Shown: positions 35,201 to 46,312 of the stretch, piece after piece
How positions within the stretch are numbered: position 1 is the stretch's first letter
Layout: each line of letters begins with the position of its first letter
Origin: Microbulbifer sediminum
GTDB lineage: Bacteria; Pseudomonadota; Gammaproteobacteria; Pseudomonadales; Cellvibrionaceae
Reading direction: 5' to 3'
Length of the DNA stretch: 64,000 nucleotides
Assembly (NCBI RefSeq): GCF_021729035.1
Contig: NZ_JAJSAP010000003.1
Span: 372,001 to 436,000, forward strand
Notes under the pieces: generated by a model
The model's database searches: none
Told to the model about the DNA's origin: nothing
The model's input: the letters and a program-made list of their open reading frames with translations, nothing else
Made by a program: the position numbers and the translations under genes

Positions 35201-35501
35201 TCTTACTGCGGTCTTCGCGCTTTAACAGAAAGCCATCCGCTACGCGTTTGTGGATGGCCTTGTTACTGTCGTAGAGATCGGCGGCAGGCAGCCGCTCCAG
35301 TTCGGTGATCACTGCCTCGATTTCCGCCGGGGTGATGTTGTCATCCGCGTAGCGCTGGCCGAGAAAACGGCGCAAGTCCTCCTTGATCAACACCTCGGTG
35401 GGCGCGCGCTGTAGCTGGCCGCCGGGAGTATTGGAAAAGCCCTGCTGCTCCAGCAGGGCAATAATTGCCTTCTCTAATTTGTCTTCCGTGAACTTGGGCA
35501 T
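32283..35501 (-). CDS. hsdR: Type I restriction endonuclease, R subunit
   Basis: The 1072-residue protein has the N-terminal PD-(D/E)xK nuclease (Asp158 and FEFKS at 171-175, in PDAILYINGLPLVVFEFKS). The SF2 translocase follows, with Walker A GATGCGKS (315-322), SDEAHRSQ (418-425), VGFTGTPID and the motif VI-like QTISRVNR. A helical C-terminus binds the methylase core. All key residues are present, so it should be active. It is the last gene of hsdM-hsdS-hsdR, starting four bases after the hsdS stop. Confidence 0.96.
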   Translation of the reverse strand: MPKFTEDKLEKAIIALLEQQGFSNTPGGQLQRAPTEVLIKEDLRRFLGQRYADDNITPAEIEAVITELERLPAADLYDSNKAIHKRVADGFLLKREDRSKKDLYIQLIDYAGLPEQRIPAEGEVETLVAQKLPDYHERNICRVVGQLEIEGTEKRIPDAILYINGLPLVVFEFKSAIRENATIYDAWKQLTSRYARDIPALMKYNALCVISDGVNSRMGSLFAPYDFFYTWRKVTGDETIEQDGINALHTMLEGLFDKARLREVIRHFVYFPDVSKREDKIVCRYPQFYAATRLYQNILRHRKPDGDGKGGTYFGATGCGKSFTMLFLTRLLMKSVEFASPTIVLITDRTDLDDQLSGQFTNAKGYIGDQHVVSVESREHLRQLLKGRNSGGVFLTTIHKFTEDTELLTERANVICISDEAHRSQINLDQKVRVTEKGVKRTYGFAKYLHDSLPNATYVGFTGTPIDATLDVFGEVVDSYTMTESVKDEITVRIVYEGRAAKVMLDNDKLREIEDYYAECAEAGTSDYQIEESKKASANMNAILGDPDRIKALASDFVHHYEQRLEEGATIKGKAMFVCSSREIAYRFWQEVIALRPQWNEVLAAEQGAELTDRERKEIKPMEQIKMIMTRGKDDDKALYDMLGTKEYRKELDRQFKNPKSNFKIAIVVDMWLTGFDVPFLDTIYIDKPIQRHNLIQTISRVNRKYEGKDKGLVVDYIGIKKQMNLALAHYNKADQQNIEEIAQSVIVVKDHLDLLNKIFHKFDSKPYFTGSPLEQLNCLNMAAEYVQLTDKIEKRFMALVKRLKAAYDICCGSDRINQAERDLIHFYLAVRSIVFKLIKGDAPDVAQMNARVREMIAEALKADGVEEIFKLGEDESGETDIFADDYLAKIEKIKLPNTKIKLLQKLLAQAIEDFKKINKTKGMDFSEKFRKLVDHYNERKEDDVLVSNVLDDFSEEIIDLIQALKKEKESFSDLGIDLEEKAFYDILKKLAAKYDFSYPEDKLLELSKEVKGVVDDKAKYTDWNQRDDIKAELKVDLILVLAKKGYPPVDRDEVYKEIFEQAENFKKYQLA

Positions 35502-35505
35502 GGGC

Positions 35506-36874
35506 TTAAATCACCTCGGCAAGCTGCTGTTCCGCTTCGGGAACTTGAAGCTGCCCAGAGAGAAGTTTAGGCAGCAAGTAATCCCTCAATTCAACTAAAG
35601 TTCGCGTTTGTTCATGAGCATTAATCCATTGGCTAACAAGTTCGTTAGTCCTGGCAGAATACTCTTTTATTAACGCTTTTGATGGCGTAAGCCATCTAAA
35701 TTTATCAATATCTTTCTTACCAAGATGCGCAACAGTAGTCCCGACCTGAGAACTCTCCTCCCGCGCCAGAAGCGGCTTTAGCACCTGCTGTATAAGGAAA
35801 CTATTTGAATAACCGTTCACACACCGAGCTAAAAACAGCCGCTGATTTAACCAACCATCTTGACCCGACCATAATGTCGCTCGAAACTCAGCATCCATAC
35901 CGACAATGACATCTCCCGCTTTTATCAAAGTCCCTTTGGGGTGTTCCTCGGAGCTCCAAATTTGAGGCTTTCCCGTTTTCAAATCCCGTATCCTGATAAT
36001 CGGCTTTCCCAAAGCTTCGTCATTGAACAATTTAGAACTAAACGGAGCTCCATACACAACTTCAGTTAGCGAATATATAGAGCTAATTTCCCAACCCTCC
36101 GGAATCCAGCCTAACTGCTCATTAAATTCAAAACTGCTGGGGAACAGCTGCTGAAGCTCGGCCGGCAGCTTCTGCGCGGAAGCGCCGGCGGCGGTGCGCA
36201 GTTCTTGTCTGGCGCGCGCTCTGGCTTGTAGGGCATCGGGAATCGGGTCGCCGGCGGCAAGGGCGTTGTCGATGACCGGATAAAAATCCACAAACCAGCT
36301 TTTAAACAACGCCTGGGCCATGGATTCCAGGGTGGTGTTGATTTGACGGTTGAGTTCGATTTTTTTATCTATTGCTGAAAGAATAGCAACAATTTTTGAT
36401 TGCTCAGAAATAGACGGCAGCTTTACCTGCACAGTTTGTAAATCTGAACCTCGAATACCCGCCTGGCCTGCACCCTGTTCAGTAATATTCCATATTTCTG
36501 ATCTGCCGATTGGGCTGTTGAAGTAATAGTAAAGATATTCCGACAGGACTTGCTTTCTGTCTGGGCGAACACGAATTAAATGTGATTCAAAAACCGTTAT
36601 TTCATCATCACCCAAAAATATTGAGCACTTACCAGCACCAGAGAGCACCAGTGACTGCCTGGCAAACAGCAGGTCACCGGGTTCCATTGTTGAAGTTTGC
36701 AATTCTTTCTTTGTTGCGGGAACCCGATCGCATTCGATATTGAGCATTCGTCCATGGGCAAAGATTTCACCCATGTTGATGAATTTATAACCCTCGCCAC
36801 GAACTTTTTTTGGCTTTGTCAGGCCATTTCTTGAAGGTTCCGCGTATAGCTCGCCAAATCGAACGGTCTTCCAC

Positions 36875-36885
<11 letters not shown>
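35506..36885 (-). CDS. hsdS: Type I restriction-modification specificity subunit
   Basis: The 459-residue protein has two target recognition domains (about 1-150 and 260-420). They are separated by the conserved helical spacer with SEQSKIVAILSAIDKKIELNRQINTTLESMAQALF (about 158-192), and a partial repeat of the spacer forms the C-terminus (LVELRDYLLPKLLSGQL). An Ala/Arg-rich linker lies at about 210-235. Its base composition is AT-richer in the recognition domains, typical of swapping by recombination. It overlaps hsdM by 11 bases. The target sequence cannot be predicted. Confidence 0.95.
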
Positions 36886-38470
<1,585 letters not shown>

Positions 38471-38482
38471 TACTTTGTACAC

Positions 38483-39194
38483 CTTTGGCTGTTAGCGGGG
38501 CGCAGGCAGGCGGCACCTCGCGAAAATTGGTTAAATTTTCAGCAATTAATGCAAAAATTTGGAAGACTTTGATTCTGCCTGATTTGGCGGGGTATGTCTC
38601 CGTTGGCAGCCTGGGCTGAAGACAGCGGCGGATTCATGCATGAGTCCATGCTGCGAGCGGGGCGGAACTTACCGCGGCCTGGTGGCAAAGGGGGGCCGAA
38701 GTAAGACACAGGCATCGGGGAGACAGGCTAGGGGAGGCGATGCCTCGCATGAAGCGGGCTAGGCGAGTCTTGTGGCCAACGGCGGTGCGTGGCGGCCATG
38801 CCCGCCGTATCGAATAGCAGACCGGTAATGGAACTGTTAGATTAGCCGGAACTAAAAGCAATAATGACAATGTGATGCCTGACACCAAGCTCTTTGCCGT
38901 AGCGGGCTCCTCCGTGACCGCCCATGGCGCCCCAGTCATAGGGTCTCGCCTCGATCAGCCAGCACACATCCTACCTGCCTATCCCTGCCCTATCTGTACA
39001 CTTTTTAACCGCGGGAAGAGCTTGTCGGCACTGGGCCCACTCCCAAATGGCTTATACATCCAAGGCAGAGCGTGGCTTAACGGCGTCTTCAACAAGTTAG
39101 CATTGACTCACAGGCCAACAGGTCACCTGGGAAATTAAGACAACCGGTCCAATAAGCAAAAGAAGATAACCAAGAGATTTTAGGCCCACCCACT
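38483..39194. other. Intergenic region between hsdM and mcrB
   Basis: About 710 bases lie between the divergent hsdM and mcrB genes. It must hold both promoters; an AT-rich stretch lies near 38520-38560. An 88-codon frame at 38872-39138 has no ribosome site and no recognisable domain, so it is not called. No integrase, tRNA or repeat was seen. Confidence 0.5.
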
Positions 39195-41228
39195 ATGAAT
39201 GAAGATCTGCAGAGCCTTTATCAAGCACACATGCAACGCACGGGCGACAATTGGACCCCACGGTACCGCGAGCGCTGCGAGTTTCTCCGCACAATCGACC
39301 CCAAGACATTTGACTGGTCCGATAATGGCTTTCTCGAGGCCTATTGGCGCGAGCGCGATAACGGCATCGCCGGTATTGGCTCCGGCATGCTAAGCCATGA
39401 AGAATTTGAGAATATCCGCGACGAACTGCCGACGATTAGTAAGGAAATATTTTTAGCTCCTACAGCTGCTACTCTAGACTCCATGATGCAGTGGCTCGAA
39501 GAATGTAAGAACGCTGGCAAGTTGAAGTTCACAAAGAAAGGGGTCCTGCGTCGCTTTTTCTGCGCCTGCGACCCTGACAACCTGTCCACTATTGTAAAGA
39601 CATCAGATCTAAAGAGGTTTGTTCGGAATTGGAACCGCTCCGGGTATGGACCAAGGGTAGAGCTCACTGATAACTGGGTGACGCTTAATCACAATGTGAT
39701 GCAGGCGATCAGATCCTCCGGTCTACAAAAAGAAGACGCTTACGATGTGAGCACATTCGCATGGCGCCTGGCTGAATACTTTAACGACCCGAGCATAAGC
39801 TCTTTGATTCGAGGGGCCTCCCATACACTTAACGTACAGGTGAATAGCCGGAATCAGATTGGATCGAGAGCTCCGCTTAATCAAATACTCTATGGTCCCC
39901 CAGGTACAGGTAAAACCTACAGCACAATCGAGAAGGCGGTCGCAATTATTGATCCCGATTGGGTTGCTTCACTCGATGATGACAAAGAGGCATCCGCTCG
40001 ACGAAAACTCATCAAGTCTCGCTATGACGAATACGTAAAATCAGGACAGATTGCCTTCACAACATTCCATCAAAGCTTCAGTTATGAAGACTTTGTCGAG
40101 GGTTTGAAAGCGGATTCTGAAGATGGACAACTAAACTACTTCGTAGAGGATGGCATCTTCAAGACTATCTGCCAACGCGCAGATAGCGATACTCAAATCT
40201 ATGACCTGGACGCAGCTATTACCGACTTAAAGACACAGTGCTCGGAGGAGCCGTTGCGGCTCACCACCGCTACCGGCAAGGCCTTTTCGGTAAGTTACCG
40301 GGGTGGAAAGACATTCCGCTGCCTTCCAGGCGCCTCAACTGAAAAGCGTGACCTGCCAGCCAATGTGCAACATGTGCGCAAAGTCGCCCTTGGTGAAACA
40401 CCAGACAATCTCTATTGTGCAAGCTATGTCCGGGCAATTGCCAGGCACATTAATAGTAATTACTCATTAGATAGTAATAGCGAAGCAGAGCAGAGGGATT
40501 CTGCACCACATGTTCTAATTATCGATGAAATCAACAGGGGAAATATCTCCCGAATCTTTGGGGAATTAATCACGCTACTTGAAGCCAGCAAGAGGAAGGG
40601 CGAATCAGAGCAGCTATCGGTAACTTTACCGTACAGCAAGGAGACCTTCACTATCCCAAACAATCTCTATGTGATAGGAACAATGAATACTGCCGATAGC
40701 AGCCTGGCCAAAGTGGATATCGCTCTTCGTAGACGGTTTAGCTTTGAAGCCTGCTTACCAAATTCAAATCTCTTATCCGAACTTATCGTAGACGGCATCA
40801 ATGTAGGAAGGGTCCTGGAGACAATAAATAAGCGCATAGAAATCCTGTTTGACAGGGATCACTGTATTGGCCATAGCTATTTCATGAAACTGAATAAGGA
40901 TAGCGACGTATACGACTTGGCGAAAATTTTTGGGGATAGCATATTGCCATTACTGGAGGAGTACTTCTTCGACGACTGGGAGATGATCCACCGAGTATTA
41001 GGTGACCATCTAAAGGCGCACGAGGAACTACGATTCATCATTGAAAGATTCAGTAATTCTGAATTGCGCTCACTGCTTGGCGACGACTGGTTAAATGACG
41101 TACAAACTAAAAACCAATGGCATCTTAATCAAGCCGCACTATATATGCCTGAGGCTTATATTGGAATCTACGACAATAACCTGAACACCGTCGACTATGT
41201 CGAAGAAACGGCCCTGGATATGGCCTGA
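39195..41228 (+). CDS. mcrB: McrB-type GTPase of a modification-dependent restriction system
   Basis: The 677-residue protein has a 200-residue N-terminal domain unlike the methylcytosine-binding domain of E. coli McrB. The AAA+ motor follows: Walker A GPPGTGKT (234-241), Walker B with DEINR (444-448, in LIIDEINRGNISRIFGE) and the McrB signature MNTADSS (497-503). GTP drives translocation and, with McrC, cleavage of modified DNA. The N-terminal domain decides which modification is read and is unassigned here. mcrC starts two bases after its stop. Confidence 0.93.
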   Translation: MNEDLQSLYQAHMQRTGDNWTPRYRERCEFLRTIDPKTFDWSDNGFLEAYWRERDNGIAGIGSGMLSHEEFENIRDELPTISKEIFLAPTAATLDSMMQWLEECKNAGKLKFTKKGVLRRFFCACDPDNLSTIVKTSDLKRFVRNWNRSGYGPRVELTDNWVTLNHNVMQAIRSSGLQKEDAYDVSTFAWRLAEYFNDPSISSLIRGASHTLNVQVNSRNQIGSRAPLNQILYGPPGTGKTYSTIEKAVAIIDPDWVASLDDDKEASARRKLIKSRYDEYVKSGQIAFTTFHQSFSYEDFVEGLKADSEDGQLNYFVEDGIFKTICQRADSDTQIYDLDAAITDLKTQCSEEPLRLTTATGKAFSVSYRGGKTFRCLPGASTEKRDLPANVQHVRKVALGETPDNLYCASYVRAIARHINSNYSLDSNSEAEQRDSAPHVLIIDEINRGNISRIFGELITLLEASKRKGESEQLSVTLPYSKETFTIPNNLYVIGTMNTADSSLAKVDIALRRRFSFEACLPNSNLLSELIVDGINVGRVLETINKRIEILFDRDHCIGHSYFMKLNKDSDVYDLAKIFGDSILPLLEEYFFDDWEMIHRVLGDHLKAHEELRFIIERFSNSELRSLLGDDWLNDVQTKNQWHLNQAALYMPEAYIGIYDNNLNTVDYVEETALDMA

Positions 41229-41230
41229 CT

Positions 41231-42568
41231 ATGGTGCCTTATATTGTTCGGGAGTATGGACTGCTATCTCGTTCGGCCGAGGTACGGTTGGAGCAGAACC
41301 CAATTGATCGCCAGGCGATACCGGCCTCGGCTTGGGACTGGCTATTAGCGGAATGTTGCGGAGATGGGCTGCACAAGCAGCTGGTGCGTCCTCGCAAGGT
41401 AGGCGGCAGTGTCTACCTACAAGTGCTTAATTATGCCGGAGTAATCACTACTCCGTGTGGGACGCAGCTGGAAATCGTGCCTAAGAGCTTCGCTAGCAAC
41501 AACTGGTTAGCACTGGCTCGCGGACGCAAAGTTCTTCTAAAGATGCTTAACCGAGTTTACGACCTTAAAGTACGCGAGTTTGATCTAGGCAACTTAGAGC
41601 TATTCGATGGTCCGCTACACGAGATATTGATTGGCCACTTTCTAAACGAAGTAAAGGCGCTTATCCGGCAGGGCGCGCGGTCGAGCTATCGAGACAACAT
41701 GTCCGAGCTTTCCTTCTTACGCGGCCGACTGCGAACCTCCGATCAGCTTCGACAACCACCTTCACGCCAGCATAAGTTTCAGGTTGAATATGAGGAGTTC
41801 TCTCGAAACCGGCCGGAGAACCGCCTAATTCGGTCATCTTTGGCGCATGCGTTGAAGTGGTCGAAAATCACGGCAAATCAGCGTCTAGCTCGGGAGCTTA
41901 TATTTGCTTTCGACGATATCCCTACGTCGAAGGACACCAAAGCGGACTTTAGAAAATGGCAAAGCGACCGCACAATGCAACATTACAAACCTCTAAAGTA
42001 TTGGTGTGAGCTTATTCTCGAAGAGAGGAATCCACGAATGCTGGCGGGGAAACACTTTGGCCAGTCATTCTTGTTCCCTATGAATGAGCTTTTCGAGCGT
42101 TATGTTGGCTCAGTACTCCGCAGCCAATTGCGGCCAGGTTTTGAACTTAAGGAGCAAGCATCTAGCAAGTATTTGATTGAATCCTATAGCGGAAAACCTG
42201 CATACCAGCTGCGGCCCGACATATTAATCCTCAATAATAAGCGATTTCACTCAGTCTTGGATTGCAAGTGGAAGATTCTCTCTCAGTCGAGCACATCACG
42301 ATTTAGGAGCAGCGTAGATGACGCAACCGCTAGTCAAGGTGATCTCTATCAGCTTTTTGCCTACGGCCATAAGTATTTAAACGGGGAGGGGGCTACCTAT
42401 CTCATTTACCCCCATCAGCCCGGCCTTGAATTAGTTTCCGAGCCAATGGAATATTCAGATAGACTGCAAGCGTTCATGATTCCGTTTGACTTAGAGACCG
42501 ATAGGTTCTGCGGTCTTCCGCCGGACTTCATGACAACTCCTAATATCGACTTATCCGTCTCAAATTAA
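41231..42568 (+). CDS. mcrC: McrC nuclease subunit
   Basis: The 445-residue protein has an N-terminal McrB-contact region (about 1-120). A C-terminal PD-(D/E)xK nuclease follows, with Asp near 329 in RPDILIL and DCK (about 343-345) in SVLDCKWK. It cuts DNA after stimulation of McrB GTP hydrolysis. It is coupled to mcrB. GC content is lower than in the surrounding core. Confidence 0.93.
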   Translation: MVPYIVREYGLLSRSAEVRLEQNPIDRQAIPASAWDWLLAECCGDGLHKQLVRPRKVGGSVYLQVLNYAGVITTPCGTQLEIVPKSFASNNWLALARGRKVLLKMLNRVYDLKVREFDLGNLELFDGPLHEILIGHFLNEVKALIRQGARSSYRDNMSELSFLRGRLRTSDQLRQPPSRQHKFQVEYEEFSRNRPENRLIRSSLAHALKWSKITANQRLARELIFAFDDIPTSKDTKADFRKWQSDRTMQHYKPLKYWCELILEERNPRMLAGKHFGQSFLFPMNELFERYVGSVLRSQLRPGFELKEQASSKYLIESYSGKPAYQLRPDILILNNKRFHSVLDCKWKILSQSSTSRFRSSVDDATASQGDLYQLFAYGHKYLNGEGATYLIYPHQPGLELVSEPMEYSDRLQAFMIPFDLETDRFCGLPPDFMTTPNIDLSVSN

Positions 42569-42622
42569 CAGTAAGTTTTTTTCGATGCCAGAAGCCACAA
42601 ACTTCTGCCCTGGGCGCATTTG

Positions 42623-43417
42623 CTAACTGCCTGTCAAGGCATCGCGAGGGGCGAATATCCAGCCTTCGGCAGCCGGCGTAGCCTCATCCGGCTGGTACAA
42701 GGCCTCAGGCTGAAAGTGGTAGAGCCACGCCACCAGGGCGCAGAGGAGCGCATCGCGCTTGTCCTCGTGGTTAATGCCGAACCTATAGCCTGTTGTGTGC
42801 CAAGTATCGGCCTGAGTATTAGCTACTGCATTGCGATAGGGCTGCAACAGCTTCCGGACCAGGGCCGAGGGCTTACAGGCGGCCGGGTAGGCTTCGATTG
42901 CTGTGAGGGTGTTGCCACTGGTCCAAACGCCTGTGGCGGGGTTCTCGGGTGCGAAGCGGGCCAAGGCATGCATGCCCTTGGTGGCCTGGCTGCCGATCAT
43001 GTCCTTGACTGGTGACAGCGGCGTCAGGCCACGCTGGAATAGCATGCGCTCGGTGTGACGGAACAGATAGGGGTTGTCCGCAGATGCCCCGACCGGGCCT
43101 GCCACGCCATCGCCAGCAATCAACTGCCGGAAGGCTTGTGAGAAACCCAGTGGAGTGTCGATGGCCAGTGTTGCGGTTACCGAGTTGTCGGGCACCTCGA
43201 GCTGACAGCACTCCAGTAATGCCCGGATCCACTCCCGCGTATCGCCGGCCTCGTTGATCACTTTGCGCAGGTTGCCACGCCACGGCTGACCGAGGATATT
43301 ACGCTTGCTGTCCAGCACGACCAAGGCATCACGGCTGTTGGCGTTGCGGTCACAGTTCCAACCGCCAACATCCCAGCCGATAAACAGGGGGCAGGAATGA
43401 GTAGTCTCGAGTATCAC
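42623..43417 (-). CDS. DUF429 protein (predicted RNase H-like fold)
   Basis: The 264-residue protein starts FIGWDVGGWNCDRNANSRDALVVLD and continues with TLAIDTPLGFS, ATKGMHALARF, TAIEAYPAA and HEDKRDALLCALVAW. This spacing of acidic residues is that of DUF429, predicted to be RNase H-like and often found near restriction systems. It converges on mcrC with only 54 bases between stops. Function unproven. Confidence 0.75.
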   Translation of the reverse strand: MILETTHSCPLFIGWDVGGWNCDRNANSRDALVVLDSKRNILGQPWRGNLRKVINEAGDTREWIRALLECCQLEVPDNSVTATLAIDTPLGFSQAFRQLIAGDGVAGPVGASADNPYLFRHTERMLFQRGLTPLSPVKDMIGSQATKGMHALARFAPENPATGVWTSGNTLTAIEAYPAACKPSALVRKLLQPYRNAVANTQADTWHTTGYRFGINHEDKRDALLCALVAWLYHFQPEALYQPDEATPAAEGWIFAPRDALTGS

Positions 43418-43854
43418 ATCGGAACCTTGTTAGCTGCGCATCAACCGATTACAGGTAGAGTTCATACTCTCGTAGGGCTTGTGAAGCATTTATTTTCCTT
43501 CTTATTATTCAAGGCCGGCCCAGCCACTCCCCGCAACGCTTGGAACTCCAAGCAATAAGGGCAGATTAATACTCGCGCCACGGCAACGCAATTCTGTGAT
43601 TGAAGTCACTTCATATTGTTAGAGCATGCCCGTTTTCACTGCATGAACGCCAATCCAGGGAACACCTGTGTTACTGAGCGGATCCAAGTGTCCACGAGAT
43701 TAGCGGAAACCAGTGTTGATTCAGCTCAAATTAAGGTTGAATTCCGTAACCTCCGCCACAAGCTTCATTCGTAAGGCAGCTGTGGCATTGCACTGAGCTG
43801 TAATTACGAATAGTTATAAAACTTTACGTTCCTCCAACCATAAGGAGCCTGACT
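43418..43854. other. Intergenic region, end of defence block
   Basis: About 440 bases contain no open frame worth calling. I looked for a copy of the tRNA-Phe 3' end that would mark an island boundary and saw none. AAGGAG at 43842-43847 serves the next gene. Confidence 0.45.
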
Positions 43855-44352
43855 ATGAAAAAGGCAATCCCGTATCTGGTAACAAGCCTCGTACTATCCG
43901 CCCCGGCTCTGGCCCAGCAGCCCGACGCCGCCGGCAAGGAGATGAAGGAAACCAAGATCCCGGCCGAGGCCCAGGCCCGCATGGACGAGAAGCGCGCCAT
44001 GGCCGAACAGAAACGCATGATGGCGGAGCAACAGCGACTGAAGGCCGAGCAGATGCGTGAGGAGGCCATGGAAGAAGGCAAAGTCTCGGAAGAGAAGCGC
44101 ATGGAAGGCAAGAAAAAGCGCATGATGGCCGAAAAGAAGACCGAGATGATGCACGACGAGCACATGATGGCCGGGAAGAAGGCTGAAATGATGCACGACA
44201 AGCACATGAAAGGCGCCAAGGACAACAAGGGCATGACCAAGCAGGCCGAGAAGAAGGCCGGGCAGGAGCGCAAGGAACTGGGCAAAGGCTCCGAGCAGGG
44301 CCAGGCGGCCCGCGAGGAGAACAGCAAGAAGTGGTGGCAGTTCTGGAAGTAA
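43855..44352 (+). CDS. Exported Met/Lys/Glu-rich helical protein
   Basis: The 165-residue product has a signal peptide (MKKAIPYLVTSLVLSAPALA). The mature protein is almost wholly charged helix with many Met: repeated blocks of type EQKRMMAEQQRLKAEQ and an imperfect duplication EMMHDEHMMAGKKA/EMMHDKHMKGAKD (about 100-126). It ends KKWWQFWK. Long coiled coil is likely. Met/His clusters could bind copper or another metal in the periplasm; that is speculation. Strong AAGGAG ribosome site. Confidence 0.75.
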   Translation: MKKAIPYLVTSLVLSAPALAQQPDAAGKEMKETKIPAEAQARMDEKRAMAEQKRMMAEQQRLKAEQMREEAMEEGKVSEEKRMEGKKKRMMAEKKTEMMHDEHMMAGKKAEMMHDKHMKGAKDNKGMTKQAEKKAGQERKELGKGSEQGQAAREENSKKWWQFWK

Positions 44353-44521
44353 GCGCCACCTAACCGTGGGGGTCGCCGCTGAGGCGGCCCCTTGCCCTCA
44401 ACTCAGATGACTCCAAATCTGTCCACTCCTATCTGGGTGACCAAGTATGGGCTGCCAATTAGTCCCGGACTAGGCAAGCGTTTCTGTGGTGACGCACTGT
44501 AACCATGAAAGACATATGAGA

Positions 44522-45964
44522 TCAGGGCTCCGAGGCGTCCAGCTCAGCCAACAAGTCGACCGCCTCCTTGGCCTGGGCATCGGTGTGCGCCCAGTTGACC
44601 ACCCGGTTTAGAAAAAACCGCGCGTCCTCCTTCAGGCCTGCCTTCATCGAATATTCTCCCGCCAAGATATTAGCCGGCAGACTCACAGGGTTCAGTTCGA
44701 GTATCCGTGCGATTTCATTCATCGCCGATTGTTTTCGACCTAGCGCCCAGTAGGCTTCGACCATCAAAGCACTCGCACCATAAAGCGCCTCTTGCTCTCG
44801 TGCGATTTCCAGGTGCTTCAGAGCTTCCGCAAGCAGTGCCTCGCTACTGTCAACTCTCTTTTCCGCAAGATCCAGCAGTGCATGCCCGAGGTAAGCATGG
44901 CCTGCACCGCTCAACGACGGGGCTTCTATAAGCCTCTCGATCAGCTTCTCTTCCTGCCCTACTTCCTCCGACGCATGGCCCTCGATAATGGCAAGCGCCG
45001 CACGACCCTCGCCATCAATCGAATCCTCATATTCGCGCAGCAGATCTCCGGCATATTCCCACTCACCTATGGCAACCGCCAGCCGGACCTTTACATTGAT
45101 CTCATCCCGAAGACTAAGCTCGTTAATGTCTATTTCGGGTTTGAGTTCGCTTACTGGTATGGAGAGAGCGTTCCATTTTCTCTTTGCCGCATAGCGGCGA
45201 AGATCGTTGTATACAGCCTTTGCATCCACACCCAGTTCTTCGAAGAGTACATCCGCATTCCTTTCTCCTTTGGTGTACCGCAGAAGATAGCGTTTGAAGG
45301 GCGCAGAGTAATCATCCATCCCATTCGCGGCGCCCAATATCATCCGGTGGGCGAGCAACCATGCAGCGGCATAAAAGCGCGCCGTATATCGGCCATCCTT
45401 AAACAACTCCCCGGGTTCAAGCAGGTGCTCTACTGGCAGCATTGCATAGTAATCCAGCGCGCTGCGCCGACTGTGCGGCACACCTCCAATGATCGCACTT
45501 CCGTCACTGAATTCCAGCGTTGAGTAAAAGTCAGCCAGTCCCTCGCTATACCAACGTGGATACACGAAGTGGCCCATTCTGTTGGTGAGAAAGTGAATAT
45601 ATTCATGGAAGAAGATCTCGTCCTTTCCACTGGGCCCCACCACCATCAACGGGTACCCCAGGCGGTCTCGATAGAACCCGGCGATGCTATTTTTCCGCGT
45701 AAACTTGCGCAGCGTCCACTCACTCTGGAACAGATAAATCTCAAAAGAGACAGCTTCTGTACTTTTCGGGATTGAGAGTAGCTTGTGGATAGTCGCCTTG
45801 AACATTTCAAAGCGCCGGATCTTTTTAAGGACGCTTTCTTCGGAATAGTCCGAATAAACAATAAAATTATCTGACTCATACTTTCGCCACGTAGACGCCG
45901 CAATTTCAGAGGCGGAGAGACAGATCAACAGGGCCGTGGCCAGCATTTGCGTTGTTGCCTTCAT
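44522..45964 (-). CDS. Secreted gluzincin-like metalloprotease with helical repeats
   Basis: The 480-residue product has a signal peptide (MLATALLICLSASEIAAS). Its zinc-protease core has HEYIH (about 120-124) and the third ligand Glu in RWYSEGLADFY (about 141), the HExxH...E layout of peptidase MA-like proteins. A TPR-like helical second half (about 260-475) probably binds partners or substrate. The ATG at 45964 has GGAAGGA at the right distance; a TTG nine bases earlier is less likely. Substrate unknown. Confidence 0.8.
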   Translation of the reverse strand: MKATTQMLATALLICLSASEIAASTWRKYESDNFIVYSDYSEESVLKKIRRFEMFKATIHKLLSIPKSTEAVSFEIYLFQSEWTLRKFTRKNSIAGFYRDRLGYPLMVVGPSGKDEIFFHEYIHFLTNRMGHFVYPRWYSEGLADFYSTLEFSDGSAIIGGVPHSRRSALDYYAMLPVEHLLEPGELFKDGRYTARFYAAAWLLAHRMILGAANGMDDYSAPFKRYLLRYTKGERNADVLFEELGVDAKAVYNDLRRYAAKRKWNALSIPVSELKPEIDINELSLRDEINVKVRLAVAIGEWEYAGDLLREYEDSIDGEGRAALAIIEGHASEEVGQEEKLIERLIEAPSLSGAGHAYLGHALLDLAEKRVDSSEALLAEALKHLEIAREQEALYGASALMVEAYWALGRKQSAMNEIARILELNPVSLPANILAGEYSMKAGLKEDARFFLNRVVNWAHTDAQAKEAVDLLAELDASEP

Positions 45965-46312
45965 TGGCGCCAATCCTTCCGTGTTTTAGTTGTAGTTCCG
46001 GAGCCTTGAACAATCGGCGTATCATTCCACCTGTAGGTGGCCAACCCCATCTGCAGTGGTCGTCATTATTCTTCGTACAAGTTAGTCAAGAGAGCCCTGT
46101 ACTGCAATTCCAACTCCCCCATTACGCGGTCGCCTCCGTACTATCCCTGCTATCCGTACTATCCGTGCTATAGGGAGTCTATGCCCCAGACGACGTCCTG
46201 CTGAAGCCCTTCTTCTTGTTTGGTTCTTTGTCGCCCTCACCGATCCCTGTCTTTTCCTTCTCCTCCCCCACCGTGCATACTCCCCTCACACTGGAACTGC
46301 TGAGGACGCACC
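45965..46312. other. Intergenic region
   Basis: About 350 bases lie between the divergent protease and VOC genes. A short imperfect repeat of CTATCCGTA-like units occurs at 46137-46172. No gene, RNA or terminator was recognised. Confidence 0.45.

Noticed and set aside
38872-39138. 88-codon frame upstream of mcrB
   Set aside because: No ribosome site, no recognisable domain and unusual composition; more likely non-coding promoter region.
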